Origin: Methylobacterium sp. WL1
Lineage (GTDB): Bacteria > Pseudomonadota > Alphaproteobacteria > Rhizobiales > Beijerinckiaceae
Reading direction: 5' to 3'
Length of the DNA stretch: 64,000 nucleotides
Assembly (NCBI RefSeq): GCF_008000895.1
Contig: NZ_CP042823.1
Span: 6,098,501-6,162,500, forward strand
A program made the position numbers and the translations under genes. Shown one piece after another: positions 50,584 to 59,171 of the stretch. Positions within the stretch are counted from its first letter, which is position 1; each line of letters opens with the position of its first letter. Below the pieces are notes generated by a model. It saw only the letters and a program-made list of their open reading frames with translations, did no database searches and was not told the origin of the DNA.

Positions 50584-51864
50584 ATGCCCGAAACCACCCC
50601 GAGCAAGACCGATAACCTGCGCGCGAACGGATCGCGCCTGTGGGCCACGATCCTGGAGACGGCGACGTTCGGCAGTACGCCGGCCGGCGGCATCAACCGC
50701 CTGACTCTGTCGCCCGAGGATGGTTGCGTGCGCGACTGGTTCCGGGAGGCCTGCGAGACGGCCGGCCTCACGGTCTCGGTGGATGCGCTCGGGACCCAGT
50801 ACGCCGTGCGGCCGGGGCGAGACATGAGCCGCGCGCCGATCGCGTTCGGATCGCATCTCGATACGCAGCCGACCGGCGGCAAGTTCGACGGCGTGCTCGG
50901 AGTCCTGGCCGGTCTGGAGGTGATGCGCAGCCTGAACGATGCCGGGATCGAGACCGAGGCACCCTTGATGGTGGTCAACTGGACCAACGAGGAGGGCTCG
51001 CGCTTCGCCCCTGCCATGATGGCGTCGGCGGCCTATGCGGGTGACTTCACGACGGACGAGATCCTGGCCAAGCGCGACGCGGCCGGCGTCACCGTCGCCG
51101 AAGCCCTGGCGGCGATCGGCTATCACGGCGGCGAAGCCGTCGGTGCACGCGAGATCGGTGCCTTCGTGGAACTGCATATCGAGCAGGGCCCGATCCTTGA
51201 GGCCGAAGGCAAGACTATCGGGGTGGTCGAGGGCGGCCAGGGCATCATGTGGTTCGACGGGCGAATCACCGGCTTCGAGAGCCACGCCGGCACCACGCCG
51301 ATGCCGCGCCGCCGGGACGCGCTGTTGGCCCTCTCCGAGTTCGCGCTGGCGGCCGAGCGGATCGCCCTGGCGCATGCGCCGACCGCGGTGGCCACGATCG
51401 GGGAGGCCGTGATCCTGGCCCCTTCGCGCAACGTTGTGCCGGGGCGGGTCGCCTTCACGGTCGACGTGCGCGACCCCCGATCCACAACCCTGGACGCCAT
51501 GGAGGCGAGCCTGCGCGAGGCCGCGACCGAGATCGCCGAGCGACGCCGGCTTGAGGTCGCCCTGACCCGGATCTGGCGCAAGGAACCGGTGCCGTTCGAT
51601 CCGGCGATCGTGGCCGCCGTGGATGCCGCCGCCGAGAGCCTCGGGCATCCGCGGCGCCGGATTATCTCGGGGGCCGGGCACGACGCCTGCAACCTAGCCG
51701 CTAAGGTGCCGACCGCGATGATCTTCGTGCCGTGCAAGGATGGCGTGAGCCATAACGAGTCTGAATCCGCCACGCCGGGCGATTGCGCGGCCGGTGCCGA
51801 CGTCCTGTTGCAGACGGTGCTCCGCCTCGCCAACGCGCCCCGGACGGACCAGACCGCGCGATGA
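50584..51864 (+). CDS. Zn-dependent N-carbamoyl-amino-acid / ureidopropionase-type hydrolase
   Basis: A 426-residue M20-type amidohydrolase of the hydantoinase/carbamoylase family. Zinc ligands are visible in GSHLDTQPTGGKFDGVLG, NEEGSRF, ELHIEQGP and GVSHNESE. The dimerisation domain and GRVAFTVDVRDPR follow. It should cleave a carbamoyl group from a beta- or alpha-amino acid. It is followed with a 4-bp overlap by a second, related hydrolase. Confidence 0.9.
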   Translation: MPETTPSKTDNLRANGSRLWATILETATFGSTPAGGINRLTLSPEDGCVRDWFREACETAGLTVSVDALGTQYAVRPGRDMSRAPIAFGSHLDTQPTGGKFDGVLGVLAGLEVMRSLNDAGIETEAPLMVVNWTNEEGSRFAPAMMASAAYAGDFTTDEILAKRDAAGVTVAEALAAIGYHGGEAVGAREIGAFVELHIEQGPILEAEGKTIGVVEGGQGIMWFDGRITGFESHAGTTPMPRRRDALLALSEFALAAERIALAHAPTAVATIGEAVILAPSRNVVPGRVAFTVDVRDPRSTTLDAMEASLREAATEIAERRRLEVALTRIWRKEPVPFDPAIVAAVDAAAESLGHPRRRIISGAGHDACNLAAKVPTAMIFVPCKDGVSHNESESATPGDCAAGADVLLQTVLRLANAPRTDQTAR

Positions 51865-53096
51865 TCTTCGCCCCGCGCATCCAGGACCGCCTCGACGCGC
51901 TGGCTGCGATCACCGCCGAGCCCGGCGCCATCACCCGCCTCTACCTGACACCCGAGCAGGCGCGGGCCGAGGCGCTGGTGGCGGGATGGATGCGCGAGGC
52001 CGGCCTGACCGTGCGGCACGATGCCGTCGGCAACCTGATCGGCCGCCTCGAAGGTCCTGACCCGGGTGGTCCGGCTCTCGTCATCGGATCCCATCTCGAT
52101 ACGGTCCGCAATGCCGGCCGCTACGACGGGCCGCTCGGCGTGGTCGCCGGGATCGCCTGCGTCGAGGCTCTAGCGCGCGACGGCATCCGCCTGCCGCACG
52201 CCTTGGAAGTGGTGGCTTTCGCCGACGAGGAGGGTGTCCGCTTCGCCGCCACCCTCATCGGCAGCCGCGCCTTCGCGGGCCGCCTCGACCCGGCCGTCCT
52301 CGATGCCACGGATGCGGATGGGATCTCCCTCGCCGCGGCATTGCGGACGTCCGGGCTCGACCCCGCGGCGATCGCGTCCGCGGCGCGTCCGCCGGTCGCG
52401 ATTCTCGGCTACCTCGAACTGCATATCGAGCAGGGGCCGATGCTCGAGAAGGCCGGCCTGCCGGTGGGCGTCGTGACCGCAATCTCGGGCGCCAGCCGCC
52501 TGGAATTCACCTTGGTCGGCGAGGCCGGCCATGCCGGCACTGTCGCCATGGGCGAGCGGCGCGACGCCTTGGCGGGCGCCGCGGACTGCGTGCTCGCCGT
52601 GGAGGCACGATGCCGCGACGAGCAGCATCTGGTCGGCACCGTCGGCCGGATGGTGGTCGAACCGGGCGTCGGGAACACGATACCCGGGCGGGTGCGATTC
52701 ACGCTCGATCTTCGCGCGCCCGACGACGCTCAGCGCCTCGCCGCGCTCGCCGACATCCAGGCGGATTTCAATGGCATTGCGGCGCGCCGCAACCTCGATC
52801 TCGGCGTCAGCCTCCTGCACGAGGCCGGGGCGGTGCCGTGCGATCCCGGGCTGACCGCGCTGATCCGCGACGCCATCGCGGCCGAGGGCCTGCCCGTCGT
52901 CGCTCTGCCGAGCGGCGCCGGGCATGACGGCATGGCGGTGGCGGCGATCGCACCGATCGCCATGGTGTTCGTGCGTTGCCTAGGCGGCATCAGCCACAAC
53001 CCCGCCGAATTCGCGAGCATTGCCGATATCGAGACAGGGGCGCGGGTGCTGTTCGGGGCGCTCAGAGCGTTTTCGGCTTCGCGGCGCGCAGCCTGA
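51861..53096 (+). CDS. Allantoate amidohydrolase-type Zn hydrolase
   Basis: A 411-residue paralogue of the preceding gene, with the same zinc motifs: GSHLDTVRNAGRYDGPLG, DEEGVRF, ELHIEQGPMLE and GGISHNPAEF. The wording of these sites (RYDGPLG, GISHNPAE) is closer to allantoate amidohydrolases. ATG 51861 overlaps the upstream stop (ATGA), so the pair is one operon, perhaps for purine or pyrimidine nitrogen. Substrate specificity is an inference. Confidence 0.9.
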   Translation: MIFAPRIQDRLDALAAITAEPGAITRLYLTPEQARAEALVAGWMREAGLTVRHDAVGNLIGRLEGPDPGGPALVIGSHLDTVRNAGRYDGPLGVVAGIACVEALARDGIRLPHALEVVAFADEEGVRFAATLIGSRAFAGRLDPAVLDATDADGISLAAALRTSGLDPAAIASAARPPVAILGYLELHIEQGPMLEKAGLPVGVVTAISGASRLEFTLVGEAGHAGTVAMGERRDALAGAADCVLAVEARCRDEQHLVGTVGRMVVEPGVGNTIPGRVRFTLDLRAPDDAQRLAALADIQADFNGIAARRNLDLGVSLLHEAGAVPCDPGLTALIRDAIAAEGLPVVALPSGAGHDGMAVAAIAPIAMVFVRCLGGISHNPAEFASIADIETGARVLFGALRAFSASRRAA

Positions 53097-53149
53097 ACGG
53101 CATACACGGACCGGGTGTACGCCGCCGGAAAATCCCGTACAGACGCGCC

Positions 53150-54433
53150 ATGAGCGCGCGATCCCATCGCGACGCCAGGGGCCGGCCGCTGATCGCGGTG
53201 ACGGGCATCGGCGTCGTCTCCTCCCTCGGTCAGGGCCAAGCCGATACCTGGGCGGCCCTCTGTGCGGGCCGGTCCGGCATCCATGCCATCGCCCGATTCT
53301 CGACTGAGGGTCTCCGCACCCGCATCGCCGGCACCGTTGATTTCCTGGATACCGATCCGCTGATTGCCCCGCTCCTGTCCGAGCGCTTTGCCGCGGAGGC
53401 CGCCGAGGAGGCGGTCGCGCAGGCCGGCATCGGCACGAAGGGTGATTTCCCGGGGGCCCTGTTCATCGCGGTCCCCCCCGTCGAGATGGAATGGCCGCAG
53501 CGCCAGGCGCTCGCCGAGGCCGCCGGCGGCGACGGCTCGGTCGATTACGCCGGGTTGCTCCGGGCCGCTGCGACCCGGCGCTTCGATGATTGGCACGACC
53601 TGTTCATCTTCGGCACCGTGGCCGATCGCATCGCCGACCGGTTCGGCACCAAGGGCTCGCCGATCTCGCTTTCCACCGCCTGCTCCTCCGGCGCCACGGC
53701 GATCCAGCTCGGTGTCGAGGCGATCCGCCGGGGCGAGACCGCAGCGGCGCTCTGCATCGGCACCGACGGCTCCGTGAACCCGGAATCGCTGATCCGGTTC
53801 TCGCTGCTCTCGGCGCTCTCCACGCGCAACGATGTCCCCGCGGAGGCCTCGAAGCCGTTCTCGAAGGATCGGGACGGCTTCGTGATGGGAGAGGGCGCGG
53901 CCGCCCTGGTCCTTGAGGATGCGGAGGCCGCAATCGCCAGGGGCGCCAGGATCCTCGGCTACGTGCTCGGCTGCGGCGAGAAGGGCGACGGTTTTCATCG
54001 CACCCGCTCCAGCCCTGACGGAGCGCCGGTCATCGCGGCGATCCGGGCCAGTCTCGACGATGCCGGGCTCGCCCCGGAGGCAATCGACACGGTCAATGCG
54101 CACGGCACCTCGACGCCCGAGAACGACAAGATGGAGGCTTTCGGGCTCGCCGCGGTCTTCGGCGCCCGCGCCCCGTCCCTGCCGGTGACCTCCAACAAGT
54201 CGATGATCGGCCACACGCTGACCGCAGCCGGTGCCATCGAGGCGGCGGTCTCGCTGCTGACGATCCAGCATGGCCGCATCCCGCCGACCATCAACCACCG
54301 GATGGCGGATCCAGTGATCGGCCTCGATGTGGTGGAGACCGCCCGGGACATGACGGTGCGGACGGTGCTGTCGAATTCGTTCGGATTTGGCGGCCAGAAC
54401 ACTTGTCTGGTCTTCGGGGCGGAGCCGGCGTGA
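53150..54433 (+). CDS. Beta-ketoacyl-ACP synthase, FabF1XL-like
   Basis: A 427-residue KAS II-type enzyme. The catalytic triad is present: Cys in STACSSGATAIQLG, His in NAHGTSTPENDKME and His in SNKSMIGHTLTAAGAIE. The wording GALFIAVPPVEMEWPQRQAL and GCGEKGDGFHRTRSSPDG is that of the rhizobial FabF1XL used to build the 28-carbon acyl chain of lipid A. Neighbours support this: an MDR dehydrogenase and an LpxXL-type acyltransferase lie downstream. It overlaps the SDR gene start (GTGA). Confidence 0.88.
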   Translation: MSARSHRDARGRPLIAVTGIGVVSSLGQGQADTWAALCAGRSGIHAIARFSTEGLRTRIAGTVDFLDTDPLIAPLLSERFAAEAAEEAVAQAGIGTKGDFPGALFIAVPPVEMEWPQRQALAEAAGGDGSVDYAGLLRAAATRRFDDWHDLFIFGTVADRIADRFGTKGSPISLSTACSSGATAIQLGVEAIRRGETAAALCIGTDGSVNPESLIRFSLLSALSTRNDVPAEASKPFSKDRDGFVMGEGAAALVLEDAEAAIARGARILGYVLGCGEKGDGFHRTRSSPDGAPVIAAIRASLDDAGLAPEAIDTVNAHGTSTPENDKMEAFGLAAVFGARAPSLPVTSNKSMIGHTLTAAGAIEAAVSLLTIQHGRIPPTINHRMADPVIGLDVVETARDMTVRTVLSNSFGFGGQNTCLVFGAEPA

Positions 54434-55197
54434 GCGGCACGCCCGAAGCACGGCGCGTCCTCGTCACCGGCGGCGCCTCGGGGGTCGGCCTGGCGATCGT
54501 ACGGGCGCTGGCACGCGCCGGGCACGCCGTCGACTTCACTTACCGCTCCTCGGCCGAGGCTGCCGAGGCGTTGCTCGCCGAGCTGCACGAGGCTCATCCG
54601 GACCGCACTTTCACCGGTCACGCCTTGGACCTTGCCGACAAGGCCGCCCTCGAGGGCTTCTGCGAGGCCGCGGAGGCGACGGCCTATTACGGCCTCGTCC
54701 ACAATGCCGGTCAGGCCAGCGACGCCCTGGCGGCGATGTTCGACCAGGAGCGGGCCGAGGCGGCCATGCAGGTCAACTTCTTTTCCCTGACGCGGATCGC
54801 CAAGGCGCTGATGCGCGAGATGATCCGCGCCCGGGCGGGCCGCGTCATCGCCATCGGTTCTGTGGCCGCCCTGCGGGGCAATGCCGGAAACGCCGCATAC
54901 TCGGCCAGCAAGGGCGCGCTGATCGCCTATTGCCGCACGCTCGCGATCGAGACCGCCAAGCGCGGGGTGACGGTCAACGTCATTGCGCCGGGCTTCGTCG
55001 ACACCGCCATGATGGCGCGTTACGCCGCGCACCGCGCCGGGATGGAGCGCCAGATTCCAGCCGGCCGGTTCGCCCGGCCCGAGGACGTCGCCGCTCTGGC
55101 CGCGTTCCTCATGGGCGACGGGGCGGCCTACATCACCGGAGCAGTCTTGCCGGTGGACGGCGGTCTCACCGCGATGATGGGCGTCCACCGCGCCTGA
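54430..55197 (+). CDS. SDR family reductase, FabG-like
   Basis: A 255-residue short-chain dehydrogenase. NAD(P) motif TGGASGVGLAIV near 15-26, NAG at VHNAGQASDAL, catalytic Ser in IAIGSVAALRGNAGN, YxxxK in AAYSASKGALIAY, and the C-terminal ITGAVLPVDGGLTAMMG. It likely reduces the 3-ketoacyl-ACP made by the upstream synthase. GTG 54430 overlaps the synthase stop by 4 bp, which supports coupling. Confidence 0.88.
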   Translation: MSGTPEARRVLVTGGASGVGLAIVRALARAGHAVDFTYRSSAEAAEALLAELHEAHPDRTFTGHALDLADKAALEGFCEAAEATAYYGLVHNAGQASDALAAMFDQERAEAAMQVNFFSLTRIAKALMREMIRARAGRVIAIGSVAALRGNAGNAAYSASKGALIAYCRTLAIETAKRGVTVNVIAPGFVDTAMMARYAAHRAGMERQIPAGRFARPEDVAALAAFLMGDGAAYITGAVLPVDGGLTAMMGVHRA

Positions 55198-55308
55198 TTG
55201 CAGTTCCGCTTGCGTGTCTCCGTTGTAGGCTCGCGGCTTTCGCCACCGCCGTGATAAGTCCGACGCCCTCAATTCCCCTCGCACGCGCGATGCTTTAGCG
55301 ACCTGCCA

Positions 55309-55599
55309 ATGCGCGCCCGCCTCGCCCTCCTCGCCGGACTCTGCCTCGCCGCTCCGCTCGTCCCGGGCCGTGCCCGTGCCGAACCGGAATCGTACCGGAT
55401 CTCGGGGCTCTCCCCCGGCGAGCCGCTCTCGATCCGCGCCGAGCCGGACGCCGCGGCCGAACAGGTCGGCGAGATCCGCACCCGTGCCCTGGTCTTCGGC
55501 TGCACCGCCGATACGCCGAGCCGGGCGACGTGGTGCCGGGTCAAGGCCGGGCGAACCGTGGGGTGGGCGCGGCGGCGTTACCTGGCGCCGGAACGATGA
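55309..55599 (+). CDS. Small SH3-domain secreted protein
   Basis: A 96-residue protein with a signal peptide (MRARLALLAGLCLAAPLVPGRARA) and one bacterial SH3-like domain: PLSIRAEPDAAAEQVGEI then CRVKAGRTVGWARRRYLA. Such domains often bind peptidoglycan or other envelope parts. Its stop overlaps the next ATG (ATGA), placing it inside the lipid A fatty-acid gene string. Its part there is unknown. Confidence 0.82.
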   Translation: MRARLALLAGLCLAAPLVPGRARAEPESYRISGLSPGEPLSIRAEPDAAAEQVGEIRTRALVFGCTADTPSRATWCRVKAGRTVGWARRRYLAPER

Positions 55600-56630
55600 A
55601 AGACGACATGCGAGCCCTACAGCTATTCGGCGACCGCGACCTGCGCTTGAACGAGGTCGAGGCCCCCGCCGCGCCGGGGCCCGGCGACGTGCAGCTCCGT
55701 ATCCGTGCGGTCGGCCTCAACTTCATCGACGTCTGGGGCTTTCGCGGCATGGCGTTCGCCAAGCGCAAGATGCCGCTCATCGTCGGCGCCGAGGCGGCCG
55801 GCGTCGTGCAAGCGGTCGGCGCAGGCGTCACCGCTGTCGCGCCCGGCGATCGGGTCGTGCCCTACGGGGCGATGACCTGCGGGCAGTGCCGGGCCTGCCG
55901 GGAGGGCCGCGACAACCTCTGCGAGGATGTTTCCGGCGTGATGGGTTTCCACGTCGATGGTTTTGCGCGCGAGCTGGTGACTGTGCCGGCCCGTCTGGTC
56001 GTGAAGGTGCCGGATGGCGTCAGCGACACGGACGCAGCCTGTGCGGGCATCGCCTTCGGCACCGTCCAGCACATGCTGTTCGACAACGCCCGCCTGGAGC
56101 CGGGAGAGAGCGTCCTGGTCCATGCCGGCGGCTCCGGCATCGGAACCGCGGCGATCCGCATGGCCAAGGCGATCGGCTGCACCGTCTACACCACGGTCGG
56201 CGACGACGAGAAGGGTCGGAAGGCGACGGAGCTCGGAGCCGACCACGTCATCAACTACCGCACCGAGCGATTTGAGGGCGAGGTCCGCCGGCTGACCAAG
56301 CGCAAGGGCGTCGATGTGGTGTTCGAGCATGTCGGCGCCGATACCTGGAACGGCTCGCTGCTTTGCCTGAAGCGCGGCGGTCGGCTGGTGACCTGCGGCT
56401 CGACCTCCGGCGTCTCGGCGACCATGAACCTGATGCAGCTGTTCCAGCAGCAGTATCGCATCACCGGCTCATTCGGCTGCTCTCTGGCAAACATCGCGCA
56501 GGCCCTCGACAAGATGGCCCAGGGGATCCGCCCGGTGGTCGATACGGTCTACCCGCTCGGCGACTTCGCGCAGGGGCTGGAGCGGCTCGAATCCCGCAAG
56601 GTGTTCGGAAAGATTCTCGTCAGCCTGTAG
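55596..56630 (+). CDS. MDR-family zinc-type dehydrogenase, Adh2XL-like
   Basis: A 344-residue medium-chain dehydrogenase. N-terminal MRALQLFGDRDL; the structural-zinc cysteines CGQCRACREGRDNLC; the cofactor motif HAGGSGIGTAAI; and GKILVSL at the end. The wording DVWGFRGMAFAKRKMPL and TKRKGVDVVFEHVG fits the dehydrogenase next to lpxXL in rhizobia. It may act in very-long-chain acyl synthesis; its exact reaction is unknown. ATG 55596 or the one at 55608 may be used. Confidence 0.88.
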   Translation: MKDDMRALQLFGDRDLRLNEVEAPAAPGPGDVQLRIRAVGLNFIDVWGFRGMAFAKRKMPLIVGAEAAGVVQAVGAGVTAVAPGDRVVPYGAMTCGQCRACREGRDNLCEDVSGVMGFHVDGFARELVTVPARLVVKVPDGVSDTDAACAGIAFGTVQHMLFDNARLEPGESVLVHAGGSGIGTAAIRMAKAIGCTVYTTVGDDEKGRKATELGADHVINYRTERFEGEVRRLTKRKGVDVVFEHVGADTWNGSLLCLKRGGRLVTCGSTSGVSATMNLMQLFQQQYRITGSFGCSLANIAQALDKMAQGIRPVVDTVYPLGDFAQGLERLESRKVFGKILVSL

Positions 56631-56812
56631 CGGTCGGCGCTGCGTCCTGGGATCTCCTCCCGGACGCCTTGCCCAATGCTGGCCTGCCATCGTTCCGAAG
56701 GGCGGCGGCCATCTTGCGCGGCGATGCGCTATCGCACCGCGGCGGACATGGTTTAAGCGTCGCCTTACACGCGAACTGCCGGGCCTGCCCGCATCGTGCC
56801 CGGGAAACCAAC

Positions 56813-57829
56813 GTGCTGCGCCTTGCTCTCATTCTCAGACGATCGTTCCCCCGGCTTGCCGGATTCGCCATGATCCCGTTGATCCGCGCCCTGGTCTGGC
56901 TGGCCCGCGCCCTTGGTCCGGATCGCTCGACCGCGCTCGGCGCAGCGCTCCTGCGCACGGTCGGACCATGGCTGCCGGCCCATCGCACCGCCATGGCGAA
57001 CCTGCGCGGGGCGTTTCCCGACATGCCGGAGGCAGAGCGGAAGCGCATCGCCCTGGAGGCCTGGGACAATCTCGGGCGGACCGGCGCCGAATACGCCCAC
57101 CTCGATTCGCTGTTCGACTACGATCCCGACGCCACCGGTACGATGCGCACGGAGGTTGCGGGGATCGAGCACTTCGCGGCCCTGCGCGACGACGGTCGGC
57201 CCGGGCTGATCTTCTCCGCCCACCTCGGAAACTGGGAACTCCCGGCGATCTGCGCGGCCCGGTTCGGCCTCGACGCGACCGCCGTCTTCCGACCGCCCAA
57301 CAACCCGGCCGCCGCGCGCCTCGTGCAGGAGGTCCGCCGGCGTTCGATGGGGGGCCTGGCGGCGTCGACCCCCGGCGCCGTCTTCGCCATGCGGGACGTG
57401 GTCGAGAACGGCGGCCATCTCGGGCAGCTGATCGATCAGCACTTCACCCGCGGCGTCGTGGTCGATTTTCTCGGGCGGCCCTGTCTGGCCAACCCGCTGC
57501 TCGCCAAGCTCGTCCGGCACTACGACTGCCCGGTTCACGGCGTCCGGGTGATCCGCTTGCCGAAGGGCCGATTCCGGCTCGAACTGACGCCGCCGCTCGA
57601 TCTGCCGCGCAACGCTGACGGGGTGATCGATGTGACCGGCGCCATGCAGGCGATGACGGCGGTCGTGGATGGCTGGGTGCGCGAGCATCCCGGCCAATGG
57701 CTCTGGATGCACCGCCGGTGGCGGCCGGACATGTTGCCTAAGGCGAGAAATCTCCCACAGGCCGCTCAACCGATGGTAGAGGCCTCTCAAGCCAACGTGA
57801 TTTCCCACACGGCGTCCCAACCGCTCTGA
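56813..57829 (+). CDS. lpxXL: Lipid A acyltransferase, LpxXL-like
   Basis: A 338-residue LpxL/HtrB-superfamily acyltransferase with the HxxxxE motif in FSAHLGNWELP, FRPPNNPAAARLV, and the QLIDQHFTRGVVVDFLGRP active-site region. LpxXL adds the 27-hydroxyoctacosanoyl chain to lipid A in rhizobia. The GTG start at 56813 keeps the family-like LRLALILRRSFPRL segment before the membrane helix; ATG 56870 is the alternative. It follows the Adh2XL-like gene. Confidence 0.88.
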   Translation: MLRLALILRRSFPRLAGFAMIPLIRALVWLARALGPDRSTALGAALLRTVGPWLPAHRTAMANLRGAFPDMPEAERKRIALEAWDNLGRTGAEYAHLDSLFDYDPDATGTMRTEVAGIEHFAALRDDGRPGLIFSAHLGNWELPAICAARFGLDATAVFRPPNNPAAARLVQEVRRRSMGGLAASTPGAVFAMRDVVENGGHLGQLIDQHFTRGVVVDFLGRPCLANPLLAKLVRHYDCPVHGVRVIRLPKGRFRLELTPPLDLPRNADGVIDVTGAMQAMTAVVDGWVREHPGQWLWMHRRWRPDMLPKARNLPQAAQPMVEASQANVISHTASQPL

Positions 57830-57836
57830 TGGATCG

Positions 57837-58610
57837 ATGACGCATCGGCACCGCGCCCGTACCAGGACCGGCGAAAGCCGCGCGCTGTGCGCTGCCGCGC
57901 TGCTGTGCGCGGTCTCGGCTTCGGCGCAGGCGCGGGCGGAGCCGGTCCGCGCCGTCGTGGAGCTGTTCACCAGCCAGGGCTGTGGCGCCTGCCGGAGTGC
58001 CGACCCCGTGATCCGCGACCTGGCACGCCAGCCCGGCGTGGTCGCGCTGACCCTGCCGGTGACCTACTGGGATTATCTCGGCTGGAAAGACACCCTGGCG
58101 ATGCGGCCTCTGACCGAACGTCAGCGCGCCTACGCCAGGGCTCGCGGCGCCCGGCAGGTCTTCACGCCGCAGATCGTGGTCGACGGCAGCGGCTTCGCGG
58201 TCGGATCGGATCGAGCGGCCCTCGAACGCTTGATGCGCGAGGCGACGCAGCACGGCGGGCTGCCGATCCCGGTCCGCGGCGAGATGCATGGCGACCGGAT
58301 CACCGTCGAGGTCGGCGCCGCGCCGGACACCAGGACCGACACCCGCGGCGACGTCTGGCTCGTGCCCGTGCTGCGCAGCCGCGCCATCGCAATTCAGGGC
58401 GGGGAGAACGGCGGCCGGACGGCCACCTATGTCAACGTCGTGCGCGGCATGCAGCGTCTCGGCACCTGGGCCGGCCAGCCGACGCGGTTCGATGTCCCGT
58501 GCACCATGGCGGAGATCGCCGAGGCCGACAGCTGGGTCGTTCTGGTACAGAGCGCCGCCGAAGGCCGCCCGGGCCGTATCCTCGGCGCCGCCAAGGGCCC
58601 GGGCCTGTAG
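57837..58610 (+). CDS. DUF1223 thioredoxin-like secreted protein
   Basis: A 257-residue protein with an N-terminal signal region (ALCAAALLCAVSASAQARA). The DUF1223 signature is VVELFTSQGCGACRSADPV, with a CGAC pair at 49-52, then VTYWDYLGWKD, YTPQ-like VFTPQIVVDG and a C-terminal beta-rich part. It is probably a periplasmic redox or thiol protein; no substrate is known. It starts 7 bases after the lipid A acyltransferase, possibly the same transcript. Confidence 0.9.
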   Translation: MTHRHRARTRTGESRALCAAALLCAVSASAQARAEPVRAVVELFTSQGCGACRSADPVIRDLARQPGVVALTLPVTYWDYLGWKDTLAMRPLTERQRAYARARGARQVFTPQIVVDGSGFAVGSDRAALERLMREATQHGGLPIPVRGEMHGDRITVEVGAAPDTRTDTRGDVWLVPVLRSRAIAIQGGENGGRTATYVNVVRGMQRLGTWAGQPTRFDVPCTMAEIAEADSWVVLVQSAAEGRPGRILGAAKGPGL

Positions 58611-58619
58611 GGCTACGGT

Positions 58620-58844
58620 CTACTTCTGCAGGGTGATCGGATCGATCGGGCGGCGGCCCTGCTGGCGGCGGCGTTCTTCCGAGGCGTGCGCCAGGGCGCC
58701 GAGCTTCGCATCCAGGCGCTCGGAGGACCGGCCGACCAGCTCGATGGTCCCGTCGAGGAGCCGACTGGTCAAAGCGACGGTGCCCGTCACCCCGCCGACC
58801 ACGACAGCCCTCGTGACGCGGCCGATCCACTTGAAGATACGCAT
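58620..58844 (-). CDS. Small hypothetical protein
   Basis: A 74-residue basic protein: MRIFKWIGRVTRAVVVGG, then a Thr/Leu helix (SRLLDGTIELVGRSSERLDAKL, in part), and a C-terminal EERRRQQGRRPIDPITLQK segment. No domain or signal is recognised. It lies convergent to DUF1223 with a 9-base gap. The gene call rests on start position, length and fit to the gap. Confidence 0.5.
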   Translation of the reverse strand: MRIFKWIGRVTRAVVVGGVTGTVALTSRLLDGTIELVGRSSERLDAKLGALAHASEERRRQQGRRPIDPITLQK

Positions 58845-59171
58845 TGTCGGTTTCGAGCTTTCCCGGTTTCGGCGCCTGATGCACCTCACCACGCGGAGAT
58901 AGAGCGGACAGCCCGGTGCCCGATGCGACCGAAGGCGGCGTCGCCCGCGCCCGGGGCAACGGAACCTTCCCGCAATGCGGTCGGAGCCAGCATCGCCGAT
59001 GAGCCCGCCGCTTCGACTACGGAGAGGCGCCGCCGCTCCTATCGCTTGGAAGCCGGGCGCCGGTGTCGCATATGCGGTGCCGGTGGCACCGAACCAGCCC
59101 GGCGGCAGGCTCGTTGCACGCCCGAGGTGGTCCGCCGGACCGTGCGGACGCCCATCACCGGGTTTTCGGCC
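58845..59171. other. 327-base intergenic region
   Basis: Spacer between the small minus-strand gene and the DUF1194 gene. Frames are open in places because of high GC, but no start, domain or RNA structure was recognised. It should contain both divergent promoters. Confidence 0.3.
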
